48,312 nucleotides of DNA, taken from the NCBI GenBank assembly GCA_964591605.1, contig CAZQEN010000006.1, positions 1 to 48,312 of the forward strand, written 5' to 3'. Below are positions 1-8,359 of the stretch, piece by piece. Numbering within the stretch: position 1 is the stretch's first letter; each line of letters begins with the position of its first letter. The position numbers were made by a program, and so were the translations under genes. The DNA comes from CAYLLT01 sp964591605. Lineage in GTDB: Bacteria; Planctomycetota; Phycisphaerae; UBA1845; PWPN01. A model generated the notes under the pieces. It was not told where the DNA came from. It did not search any database and worked only from the letters and a program-made list of their open reading frames with translations.

Positions 1-486
<486 letters not shown>

Positions 487-526
487 GGATGCTGGTTGGG
501 AAGCAACCGGTGATGGCTATAATGGT

Positions 527-775
527 ATGCGGTTCAAATGGATCGACTGGAACCGTGAGCACATTGCCCGGCACGGCGTCAAAGAGTCGGAGGCCGCGCA
601 AGTGGTGTTGTCGCCTCGTTCGGTCCATCAGGCACACCGGGATGGAACCGTTGTTACCCGCGGGCGGACCGCCGCGGGGCGAAGGCTGCATGTCGTGTGG
701 CGCGAGGAAGATGCGACCGATATCCTGGCGGACCTTGAATCGTGGGTGTTCATCATCACCGCTTACGAGGCGTGA
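527..775 (+). CDS. BrnT-like small toxin candidate
   Basis: An 82-residue basic protein with the pattern of the BrnT family of ribonuclease toxins: an N-terminal FKWIDWNREHIARHGV segment (BrnT proteins open with an FxWDxxKxxxNxxKHGV-like run), a central acidic/His stretch and a final strand ending IITAYEA. Similarity is recognisable but not perfect, so the family call is moderate. The ATG at 527 is the only Met in a sensible position. No Shine-Dalgarno is visible; instead a TATAAT hexamer sits at 518-523, only three bases before the ATG. The XRE-type gene follows after five bases, so the two look like one toxin-antitoxin operon. A classical BrnT partner would be a ribbon-helix-helix BrnA, so this pairing is atypical. 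Confidence 0.62.
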   Translation: MRFKWIDWNREHIARHGVKESEAAQVVLSPRSVHQAHRDGTVVTRGRTAAGRRLHVVWREEDATDILADLESWVFIITAYEA

Positions 776-780
776 CCACC

Positions 781-1152
781 ATGGCACAAAACGGCAAACA
801 CTCGACGCAGTCTCCTGAGGATCTGAATGAGTTGGAGCGCATCGCCCGCACCGCTCCGAAGGCATGGCGGACGCAGAAGGCATTGCGCAAGGCTGGATTC
901 CGGAAGGTCCCCGGCGGACTCCCGGAGGCTCTGGCGCTGTCGCGTTTCGCGCGCCTGAGTCGGCAGATGAGGCAGCTTCGGCGGCGCTCTGGTCTCAGTC
1001 GAGCGGAGCTGGCGCGGCGGATGGGAATCACGGTGAAACAACTCGCACAACTCGAGCGGGAGAACCTTGAACAGGCAACCCTGTCCACTCTGCAGTCGTT
1101 TGCGCGGGCTGTGGGGGCGGACCTGCGACTATCGCTGCAACCGACCTCGTGA
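781..1152 (+). CDS. XRE-family HTH antitoxin/regulator
   Basis: A 123-residue protein whose second half (about residues 55-115) is a Cro/C1-type helix-turn-helix: RRRSGLSRAELARRMGI, then VKQLAQLERE and the helix TLQSFARAVGADL. The first 50 residues are a charged region without a recognised domain. It begins five bases after the toxin-like gene. In such pairs the HTH protein normally neutralises the toxin and represses the shared promoter; that role is inferred from context. The TGA at 1150-1152 overlaps a possible GTG at 1149 in the frame of the next gene. The HTH call is firm; the antitoxin role is moderate. Confidence 0.75.
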   Translation: MAQNGKHSTQSPEDLNELERIARTAPKAWRTQKALRKAGFRKVPGGLPEALALSRFARLSRQMRQLRRRSGLSRAELARRMGITVKQLAQLERENLEQATLSTLQSFARAVGADLRLSLQPTS

Positions 1153-1205
1153 GCCGTGCTGTAGAATGGTTTGATTTCCCCCCCGCCCGACGAAGCAATC
1201 GCGCC

Positions 1206-3002
1206 ATGACCCAACACGCACAAAAGAGCGGCGGCCGGGGTGCAACGATCTTCATCCTGCTCTTCGGCCTGCCCTTCCTGGGCTTCGGCCTTTTTGCCTG
1301 CGGGATGGTGTTCAGCCTGCTGACCGAGGCACACGCGGCCCGTCACTGGGTCGAAACGCCGGCCGTCATCCGCCACCTGGATCTGGAACGGCACACAAGC
1401 AAGAACAGCACCACCTACAAGGTCGTCTGCCACTACATCTACTACGTCAACGACAACAAATACGAAAGCAGCCGCGTCGGTCTGATGGACATGAGCGACA
1501 ACATCGGCTCATGGCACCAGAACACCTACGACCGGCTCCATCGCGCGTATCAGCAGGAAAAGCCCGTCTCCTGCTACGTCGACCCGGCCGACCCGGCGAC
1601 GGCCGTCCTCGACCGCGAGCTGCGTTTCGCCTCGCTGGCCTTCATGCTCGTCTTCGCGACCGTCTTCACCAGCGTCGGCGGCGGCTTCATGTTGGGCGGC
1701 TTTTATGCCCGCCGCGCGGGTCGCGCGAAAGCGGCCCTCGTCTCACAGCACCCTGACGAACCCTGGCTGCACCGGCCCGACTGGGCCAGCGGCGTCCTCA
1801 CACCGCAATTCGGCCGCACGGAGGCCATCCTCTGGCTGCTGGCGGCCTTCTGGAACCTGGTCTCGTCGCCGATTCTCTTCGTCCTGCCGCGCGAGATCAC
1901 CCGGAAGCACAACTACGCCGCGCTCTTTGGCCTCATCTTCCCCCTGGTGGGCCTGATCCTGCTCATCTTCGCCCTCCGGGCCACCGCCCGCCGCCGCAAG
2001 TTCCAGGGCAGCCAACTGCGGCTCGCCACCGTCCCCGGCGTGATCGGCGGCCGCCTCCGCGGCGTTCTCACGATCGCCGGCCGGATCGAGGGCCTCGACC
2101 AGGTCCGGATCGAACTCAAGTGCGTCCACACCTGGACGACCGGTTCTGGAAAACAGCGCACCACCCACACCGAAACGCTCTGGTCGCAATCGACAACGTG
2201 CGACGTCGCCCTCACCTTCGGCCAGACAAGCACGGACATCCCGCTGGACTATCAGATCCCCTTCGACTGCCGCCCGACTGACGAGAGCCGCTCCGACGAC
2301 CACATCAAGTGGAAGCTTGAAGCCCGCGCCAGCATCCCCGGCGTCGACCTGGCCCTCGATTTCGAAGTCCCCGTCTTCCGCACGCAGGCCAGCGACCCGG
2401 ATGTGGGCGAGGCGCCCCGGAAACTCGCCGAGCGCGAAGAGATGATCGCTGCGCCGGGCAACCCCCTGCCCGACAAGATTCGCGAGAGCCAGGACCCCTA
2501 CGGAAACCCCGAGTTCACAATCTCCGCCTGGCCGGGCATGACGTTCTTTCTCGTCTTCACCGTCGTCGATCTGGCCGTCACCGGCGTCGCGGTCTTCTCG
2601 ATCTATCAGGTCGCCCGCGGCAACTGGTTCATGCTCATCTTCCTTCTCGTTTTTGGCGCGGTCAGCCTGCTGTTCACAATTATGCTCCTGAGCCTCCTGG
2701 GCACGTATCGCATCACGCTGCTGCCCGGCGAGCTGCGCAGCGAGCGATTCTGGGGGCCGCTGCGGCGGACACGCCGGATCCCTGCCTCGAAGGCGGCTTC
2801 GATTGAAGTCAAGGAGTGTGCGAGCGTCGGCGACCGCAAGTATTATGCGCTCTCGTGCACCACCGGCGGGAGCGAGAGAACACAGCTCGCGACCAGCATT
2901 CCGGGAGATCTGCCGGCACGCTGGCTCGCCCGAAGGATCGAGGAGCACCTCGCCCGGTCCGACAACGCGGCCCGGCCGGAATCGTCTTTGACCGAGAAGT
3001 GA
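1206..3002 (+). CDS. DUF3592 membrane protein
   Basis: A 598-residue integral membrane protein of unknown function. The N-terminus carries a hydrophobic hairpin (IFILLFGLPFLGFGLFACG), then the DUF3592 signature: a WVETPAVIRHLDL strand, a segment resembling YKVVCHYIYYVND, and a YVDPADP motif before the next membrane span. Further spans lie near residues 150-260 and 455-520, around a soluble beta-rich middle region (about 290-430). I chose the ATG at 1206 because it directly precedes the usual short N-tail and first span. The frame also opens at a GTG at 1149 that overlaps the upstream stop, which would add 19 residues. The spermidine-synthase-like gene follows 18 bases later. Confidence 0.8.
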   Translation: MTQHAQKSGGRGATIFILLFGLPFLGFGLFACGMVFSLLTEAHAARHWVETPAVIRHLDLERHTSKNSTTYKVVCHYIYYVNDNKYESSRVGLMDMSDNIGSWHQNTYDRLHRAYQQEKPVSCYVDPADPATAVLDRELRFASLAFMLVFATVFTSVGGGFMLGGFYARRAGRAKAALVSQHPDEPWLHRPDWASGVLTPQFGRTEAILWLLAAFWNLVSSPILFVLPREITRKHNYAALFGLIFPLVGLILLIFALRATARRRKFQGSQLRLATVPGVIGGRLRGVLTIAGRIEGLDQVRIELKCVHTWTTGSGKQRTTHTETLWSQSTTCDVALTFGQTSTDIPLDYQIPFDCRPTDESRSDDHIKWKLEARASIPGVDLALDFEVPVFRTQASDPDVGEAPRKLAEREEMIAAPGNPLPDKIRESQDPYGNPEFTISAWPGMTFFLVFTVVDLAVTGVAVFSIYQVARGNWFMLIFLLVFGAVSLLFTIMLLSLLGTYRITLLPGELRSERFWGPLRRTRRIPASKAASIEVKECASVGDRKYYALSCTTGGSERTQLATSIPGDLPARWLARRIEEHLARSDNAARPESSLTEK

Positions 3003-3020
3003 ACCTGGAGAGAACATCCC

Positions 3021-5378
3021 GTGCAGACTGAGCTCGAACGACCCTCCCCCGCCGCGGCCTGCCCTCCGCAACCATCCACGCAGCGGGCATCACCGCTCAT
3101 CCTGCTGGCCGTCCTGCTCCTGAGCGCGTCCGGCCTGCTTTTCGAGTTGACGCTCACCCGCATCTTCTCGGCCACGATCTGGTATCACTACGCGTTCGTT
3201 GCCATATCCGTGGCCCTGTTCGGCTGGGGCCTGGGTGGTTTTCTCGTCTACATGCTTCGCCTGTCCAGGTCGCCGCACATCCATGGCATCCTGCTGATGC
3301 TGGCCGCTCTGCCGGCCCTGCTCATGCCGATCTTTCTGACGGCCATCCTGCAGTTCCCGTTCACGCCGGACCGGCTGGTCTTCTACTTCGCGATGAGCCT
3401 GCTGCCGTTTCTGGCCAGCGGGGCCGCCCTGAGCCTGATCTTCGAGACGCACGGAGCCGACTCGAACCGGCTCTACTTCGCGGATCTGGCCGGGGCGGCG
3501 GGTGGCGTCCTCGCCGTGCCCATCGTCATCAGCTTTCTGGGCGCCGAGACCACCGTGCTGGCCACAGCCATCATGCCCGCCGCCGCCGCGGCCCTTCTGG
3601 CCAGAGCCCTCTGTCGCGACCGCGGAACCGCGGTTTCCGTGCTGATCGTGTTCCCGATCCTGATCCTGAATCTGGTGCTGACCGCCTGGAACTACCGCAG
3701 CCAGGGACTGGCGATCCGCGACGCGCCGGGAAAGGGTCTGTATCAGCTCCTGCAGGCTGACCCCACGGCGCAGATCGAGTCCGACCGCTGGAACGCCTAC
3801 TCGCGCATCACGGCCGTCAATACGCCCGGCGCGGACAATCTCGCCCGCCTCTTCATCGACAGCGACGCCTGGACGAACGTCATGCGCTGGGACGGGCGGG
3901 CCGAGAGCCTGGCCGGCGGGCGAAACTGGTTCCGGGCCTTCCCCTTCCGGATCGCCAGCGCGCCGGAAGTGCTGGTCATCGGCCCGGGCGGCGGCACCGA
4001 CGTCGCTCTCGCAATCGCCGCGGGCAGCCCCCGGGTGACGGCCGTCGAGATGAATCCGCTCATGATCGACTGTGTCCGCCATTACGGGGATCAGGCGGGC
4101 AATCTTTACGGTCTCCCGGCCGTCCGGCTCGTCATGGAGGAAGGACGGAACTTCATCGAACGCACGCCCGACCGGTTCGACGTGATCATGCTCGGCTTCG
4201 TGGACAGCTTCGCCGCGGTCAGCAGCGGAGGCCTCTCTCTAACTGAGAATTACCTCTACACGCGCGACGCCCTGGAGGCATATTACGACCGCCTCACCGA
4301 TGACGGCGCGCTGGCGATCATCCGCTGGCCCGGCGACATGCCCCGGCTGGTCGCCAACGCCATCGATTTCCTCTCGCGCCGCGGGATGCCAGTCGGGGAG
4401 ATCGGCCGTCACGTCCTGGCCGTCTCGCAGCGGAAGCCCAAAAAGATCCAGGTTCCCTACCAGGTGCTGCCCGTCGATGAGCCGGTCGAGACGGTCTTCC
4501 TGCTGGCCAGAACCCCCCTCACCCAGGACCGCGTGGACCGGCTGCTCGCCGGCCACGACGGGCTGCACGTGCTGCACGCCCCGACCCGCCCCGGCCAGCC
4601 GCCCTACTCGGACCTCTTCGCCGGCCGGATCTCGTTCCCGCAGTATACGCAGGCCTTCGAGACGCTGGCCACGCCGGTGTACGACGACCGCCCGTTCTAC
4701 TTCGCGACCGACAAGCCCCTCGGCGTTCCCGGCTTCGTCGTCCGGCTGTTCGCGATTCCGCTGCTGGCGGTGGTCCTCTTTACCGCCCTGCTGCTCGCCG
4801 GAAGCCGGATGGGCGGCTTCCGCGCTCCGGGCGTACGGACCGTTCTCTACTTCGGCGCCCTGGGCGTCGGCTTCATCGTCTGCGAGATCGCTCTCATGCA
4901 GCGGCTCATCCTGCTGCTGGGCCACCCGATCTACACGCTGGTGGTGATTCTGTTCACGATCCTGCTGGCCAGCAGCCTGGGCAGCCTCTACGCCCGTCGC
5001 TTCGCTCCGCAGCGCATCCATGCCGCCCTGGGCTGGATCACCGCGATCATCGTTGCCCTCATGGTGGTCGCCACCCTTATACTCCCATCACTGGTTCAGA
5101 CGGCCCTGCCGCTGCAACTGCCCGCGCGGATCGGCCTGGCCGCCGCGGTCGTGTTCCCGTTCGGCTTCTTCATGGGCATGCCGTTCCCGCTCGGCCTGCG
5201 CCGGCATGCCCAGGACCCTCACGGTGCGCCGGTCTCCGCGCTCTGGGGCATCAACGGCGTGGCAAGCGTCATCGGCTCGATCGCCGCGGTGGTCATCGCC
5301 ATCGTCGGCGGCTTCACCAGCGCCCTCCTGGCCGGCGGCGCCTGCTACGCGGTGGCCTGGGCGATGAGACCGAAATGA
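3021..5378 (+). CDS. Membrane-embedded spermidine synthase-like protein
   Basis: A 785-residue protein with three parts: about six transmembrane helices at the N-terminus, a soluble Rossmann methyltransferase/polyamine-synthase-type domain (about residues 300-480), and a second set of about six helices at the C-terminus. The soluble domain has the nucleotide-binding loop VLVIGPGGGTDVALA, the acidic end of strand 2 (VEMNP) and a DVIMLGFVDSFA strand. Spermidine synthases transfer aminopropyl groups from decarboxylated S-adenosylmethionine, but the motif after strand 4 differs from SpeE, so the substrate is unknown. It starts at GTG 3021 with a good ribosome-binding GGAGAG at 3007-3012. It sits between two genes that give no pathway clue. 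Confidence 0.8.
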   Translation: MQTELERPSPAAACPPQPSTQRASPLILLAVLLLSASGLLFELTLTRIFSATIWYHYAFVAISVALFGWGLGGFLVYMLRLSRSPHIHGILLMLAALPALLMPIFLTAILQFPFTPDRLVFYFAMSLLPFLASGAALSLIFETHGADSNRLYFADLAGAAGGVLAVPIVISFLGAETTVLATAIMPAAAAALLARALCRDRGTAVSVLIVFPILILNLVLTAWNYRSQGLAIRDAPGKGLYQLLQADPTAQIESDRWNAYSRITAVNTPGADNLARLFIDSDAWTNVMRWDGRAESLAGGRNWFRAFPFRIASAPEVLVIGPGGGTDVALAIAAGSPRVTAVEMNPLMIDCVRHYGDQAGNLYGLPAVRLVMEEGRNFIERTPDRFDVIMLGFVDSFAAVSSGGLSLTENYLYTRDALEAYYDRLTDDGALAIIRWPGDMPRLVANAIDFLSRRGMPVGEIGRHVLAVSQRKPKKIQVPYQVLPVDEPVETVFLLARTPLTQDRVDRLLAGHDGLHVLHAPTRPGQPPYSDLFAGRISFPQYTQAFETLATPVYDDRPFYFATDKPLGVPGFVVRLFAIPLLAVVLFTALLLAGSRMGGFRAPGVRTVLYFGALGVGFIVCEIALMQRLILLLGHPIYTLVVILFTILLASSLGSLYARRFAPQRIHAALGWITAIIVALMVVATLILPSLVQTALPLQLPARIGLAAAVVFPFGFFMGMPFPLGLRRHAQDPHGAPVSALWGINGVASVIGSIAAVVIAIVGGFTSALLAGGACYAVAWAMRPK

Positions 5379-5411
5379 TCGATCAGACTCACAGACAAGG
5401 CAGTAACCATC

Positions 5412-6296
5412 ATGCGAATCGGCTTCCTGAGCAACTTCGATCGTGAACGCATCGCCTTCATGCGCCAGCACGGTTTCGGCAGCGTCGAGCTCCTGGTCGG
5501 GCCCGACGAGCCCTTCCTGCCCGGCCATGACGGATGGCAGGCGAAAGCCGCGGAAATACACTACGCCTTCGACGAGGCGGGCGTGCGGATCAGTTGCATC
5601 GGCGGCTTCTACGTGAACCACATGGATGCCGACGCAGCGAAGTCAGAGCACCACCGCCAGCACGTGCGCCATTGCATCACCCTCGCCCGCGAGATGGAGG
5701 TGCCCGTGGTCGCCGGTTTCGCCGGACGCATCGTTGGCCAGGATCTCGAGGCATCGCTGCCGCGCTTCCGGGAACTGTGGGGCGAGCACGCCCGCTTTGC
5801 CGAAGACCACGGCGTGCGGATCGCCTTCGAGCACTGCCCCATGGGGGCGTACCACAGCCCCTTCGGCGGCATCAACTGCATCTGCACGCCGGCCATGTGG
5901 GAGCGGTGCTTCAACGAGGTGCCCTCGGCGGCCCTGGGCATCGAATGGGACGCCTCGCACCTGCTCTGCCAGCTCATCGACCCGGTCGTCAACCTGCGGC
6001 AATGGGGTTCCAGGATATTCCACGTTCACGCCAAGGATGCGAAGGTCTATCGCGACGTCCTCGACCGCTACGGGATCTACCACGGCGGAGCGATCGAACA
6101 CTGCTTCGTCGGGCTGGGGGATGCGAGCTGGCCGCAGATCGTCAAGGAACTCGTCCGCGCCGGTTACCGCGGTGACCTCAACATCGAGGGCTGGCACGAC
6201 GCGGTCTTCCGTAATCACGACGAGCAGCGCCCGTACGAGGACTGGGGCCTGCTCATCGCTCAGCACCACCTCGCCCCGCTGGTGGACGGCGTGTGA
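5412..6296 (+). CDS. Sugar phosphate isomerase/epimerase family protein
   Basis: A 294-residue protein of the xylose isomerase-like TIM-barrel superfamily (AP endonuclease 2 fold). Barrel strands ending in metal-ligand residues are visible: IAFEHCPMG (Glu), LGIEWDASHL (Asp and His), IFHVHAKDAK (His, Asp and His) and LNIEGWHD (Glu and His), which together would bind one divalent metal. Members of this family act on keto- or aldo-sugars, inositol derivatives and similar compounds, and the sequence does not reveal the substrate. There is no signal peptide, so it is cytoplasmic. It begins 33 bases after the membrane synthase-like gene and may be co-transcribed with it. Confidence 0.85.
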   Translation: MRIGFLSNFDRERIAFMRQHGFGSVELLVGPDEPFLPGHDGWQAKAAEIHYAFDEAGVRISCIGGFYVNHMDADAAKSEHHRQHVRHCITLAREMEVPVVAGFAGRIVGQDLEASLPRFRELWGEHARFAEDHGVRIAFEHCPMGAYHSPFGGINCICTPAMWERCFNEVPSAALGIEWDASHLLCQLIDPVVNLRQWGSRIFHVHAKDAKVYRDVLDRYGIYHGGAIEHCFVGLGDASWPQIVKELVRAGYRGDLNIEGWHDAVFRNHDEQRPYEDWGLLIAQHHLAPLVDGV

Positions 6297-6393
6297 CCGG
6301 AATCCGCAGGCATCGCCGGTCGAGCGCCTGAACGTCCGGAAGACCCTTGCCGCCGCTGCGCGATTGCTGGTGCTTCCGCTACAATCACACCCC

Positions 6394-7710
6394 ATGTCGC
6401 GCGTGCGGAACATTCAGGATGCCGCGCTGGCCGTCGTGGAGCGGCTGCGCCGGCACGGCCATCAGGCCTTCTGGGCCGGCGGCAGTGTGCGCGACATGCT
6501 CCTGGGCCACGAACCGTCCGACATCGACATCGCCACTGATGCTCCGCCCGACCGGGTCTGCGAGATCTTCTCCAATACCCGCAGGGTCGGGGCGAAGTTC
6601 GGCGTCGTGCTGGCCAAACAGGGCCGTTTCTGGATCGAGGTCGCCACCTTCCGCACCGATCTGAGCTACCGCGATGGGCGGCGCCCCGACGCGGTCGTCT
6701 TCAGCACCCCACAGGAGGATGCGCGGCGCCGCGACTTCACGATCAACGGCCTGTTCTACGATCCCCTCGAACAGCGCATCATCGACTATGTCGGCGGCCA
6801 GGCCGACCTCCGGGCCCGCGTCATCCGCGCCATCGGCGAACCGGACCGCCGTTTCGCCGAGGACCACCTGCGGCTTCTGCGGGCGATCCGCTTCGCGACC
6901 CGGCTGGATTTCGAGATCGAACCCGTCACGGCGGCCGCCATCCGTGCCCATGCCGCCGACCTGGGGCGCATCAGCCCCGAACGCATCCGCGAGGAGCTGG
7001 CCAAGATGCTCACGCGCCCGACGCGGGCCCGGGCGGTCTCGCTGATCGCCGAACTGGACCTGCTGCCCCAGCTCTGGCCCGGCGCGGAGGTCGACGTCAA
7101 CGCGCCCCCGCCTCCGGCCGCAGCAGAGCCCTCGCCGGGGCAGGGCGGGGAGGTTTCGAAGGATGATCGGACGGCGACGAAGGGTCTTTCCGCCGCCGTG
7201 GAGCGCCTGAGGCAGTTACCCGGGCACGCAGACTTTCCGCTGGCGATGGCCGCCCTGCTGTCAGGCGTCGCAACCCTCCGCCTGGAAGAGATCGGGCGCG
7301 CCCTGCGCTGCAGCAATCAGCAGATCGACGACCTGGTGTGGCTGGTGAAGCATCAGCCTGAGCTGCACCGGGTGGATCGCCTGACCCTGGCTCAGTTCAA
7401 GCGGCTGCTGGCCCATCCGCGCTGGCCGGACCTGCTCGCCCTGCACGCATCGGTCCTGGCGTCGATGGCCATGCCGCCCGACACCTGCGACGCGGCCCGC
7501 CGCCGCGCGGAGCGCATCCCCGCCGGGCAGGTGGCCCCCCCGCCGCTGGTCATCGGTGATGATCTCATCGAGTTGGGTCTGCCGCCCGGTCCGCGATTCA
7601 AGGAGATCCTCGACGCCCTCTACGACGCCCAGTTGAACGAGGAACTCACCGACCGCTCCGCCGCCCTCGAGCGACTGAGCCGGCTCACGGGTCAGACCGG
7701 CACCGGTTGA
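6394..7710 (+). CDS. cca: CCA tRNA nucleotidyltransferase / poly(A) polymerase family
   Basis: A 438-residue class II nucleotidyltransferase that adds CCA to tRNA 3' ends or poly(A) to RNA. The catalytic head has the GGSVRDMLLG loop and the DIDIATDA metal-binding acids. RRRDFTINGLFYDP follows, and then the RRFAEDHLRLLRAIRFATRLDF neck motif is recognisable in pieces. The C-terminal body holds an alpha-helical domain and a Pro/Ala-rich insert near residues 235-265. I chose ATG 6394 because it directly precedes the conserved head. A TACAAT hexamer at 6380-6385 lies eight bases before the ATG, which fits leaderless transcription; no Shine-Dalgarno is seen. Sequence alone does not separate cca from pcnB activity. 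Confidence 0.9.
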   Translation: MSRVRNIQDAALAVVERLRRHGHQAFWAGGSVRDMLLGHEPSDIDIATDAPPDRVCEIFSNTRRVGAKFGVVLAKQGRFWIEVATFRTDLSYRDGRRPDAVVFSTPQEDARRRDFTINGLFYDPLEQRIIDYVGGQADLRARVIRAIGEPDRRFAEDHLRLLRAIRFATRLDFEIEPVTAAAIRAHAADLGRISPERIREELAKMLTRPTRARAVSLIAELDLLPQLWPGAEVDVNAPPPPAAAEPSPGQGGEVSKDDRTATKGLSAAVERLRQLPGHADFPLAMAALLSGVATLRLEEIGRALRCSNQQIDDLVWLVKHQPELHRVDRLTLAQFKRLLAHPRWPDLLALHASVLASMAMPPDTCDAARRRAERIPAGQVAPPPLVIGDDLIELGLPPGPRFKEILDALYDAQLNEELTDRSAALERLSRLTGQTGTG

Positions 7711-7806
7711 GTCAGCAGGGGTGCCAAAGGCGGTTGATGGAACATAAAGGTAGTTTACAGGGTGATTCTGGCGGGATGCCCCGTGAGCAGCGGGCCACTG
7801 GCCGCG

Positions 7807-8277
7807 CTACGATGCCTCAGGGAGCTGGCCGCGCCGCGTCTCCACGTCGTGGGCCGAGCGGGGTTCCACGTCAACCCACTCTCCGGCCGGACCGGCCGAG
7901 CCGCCGCGGAAAACGACCATTCGCCCGCGCCACCGCGATTTCAGCCGGGTCCGCAGCACCGCCCTCACCGGAGGCAGGAGCAGCAGCAGTCCGAGCAGAT
8001 CCGTCACCACGCCGGGCGTGATGAGCATCACACCCGCCGCCAGCACGATCAGTCCGTCGAGCAGGCTGTCCGCGGGAAGCCGGCCGGCCGCCAGATCCGC
8101 CTGAACCTGCGCGACGGCCCGCACACCCGCACGCCGTGCGAGATACGCCCCGGCCACGCCGGCCGCCAGCACCAGAGCAATGGTCTCCAGTACGCCGATG
8201 CGGCGCCCGATCTGAATCAGCACCGCCAGCTCGATTACCGGCACGAGCGTGAACAGCAATACCAGACGGATCAGCAT
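7807..8277 (-). CDS. fxsA: FxsA family membrane protein
   Basis: A 156-residue inner-membrane protein of the FxsA family, named from an E. coli protein whose overproduction relieves exclusion of phage T7 in F-plasmid cells. The N-terminus MLIRLVLLFTLVPVIELAVL and a second hydrophobic region around AAGVMLITPGVVTDLLG are the family hallmarks (the PG-x-(V/I)TD motif is intact). The tail is polar. I chose ATG 8277 rather than an upstream Met because GGGG at about 8283-8286 is a well-placed ribosome-binding site. It converges with the upstream nucleotidyltransferase gene. Its biological role here is unknown. Confidence 0.9.
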   Translation of the reverse strand: MLIRLVLLFTLVPVIELAVLIQIGRRIGVLETIALVLAAGVAGAYLARRAGVRAVAQVQADLAAGRLPADSLLDGLIVLAAGVMLITPGVVTDLLGLLLLLPPVRAVLRTRLKSRWRGRMVVFRGGSAGPAGEWVDVEPRSAHDVETRRGQLPEAS

Positions 8278-8359
8278 GAAATCCCCCTCACCCGGCCCGT
8301 GCCACGGCCCAATCACGCAAGTTCATTGGGCGCCGCGCGGGACAGAGCTGGAATCACCG

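Noticed and set aside
1149..1205. GTG start for the DUF3592 gene overlapping the XRE stop
   Set aside because: It would add 19 residues without family support; the ATG at 1206 directly precedes the usual short tail and first membrane span, though the GTG is not excluded.
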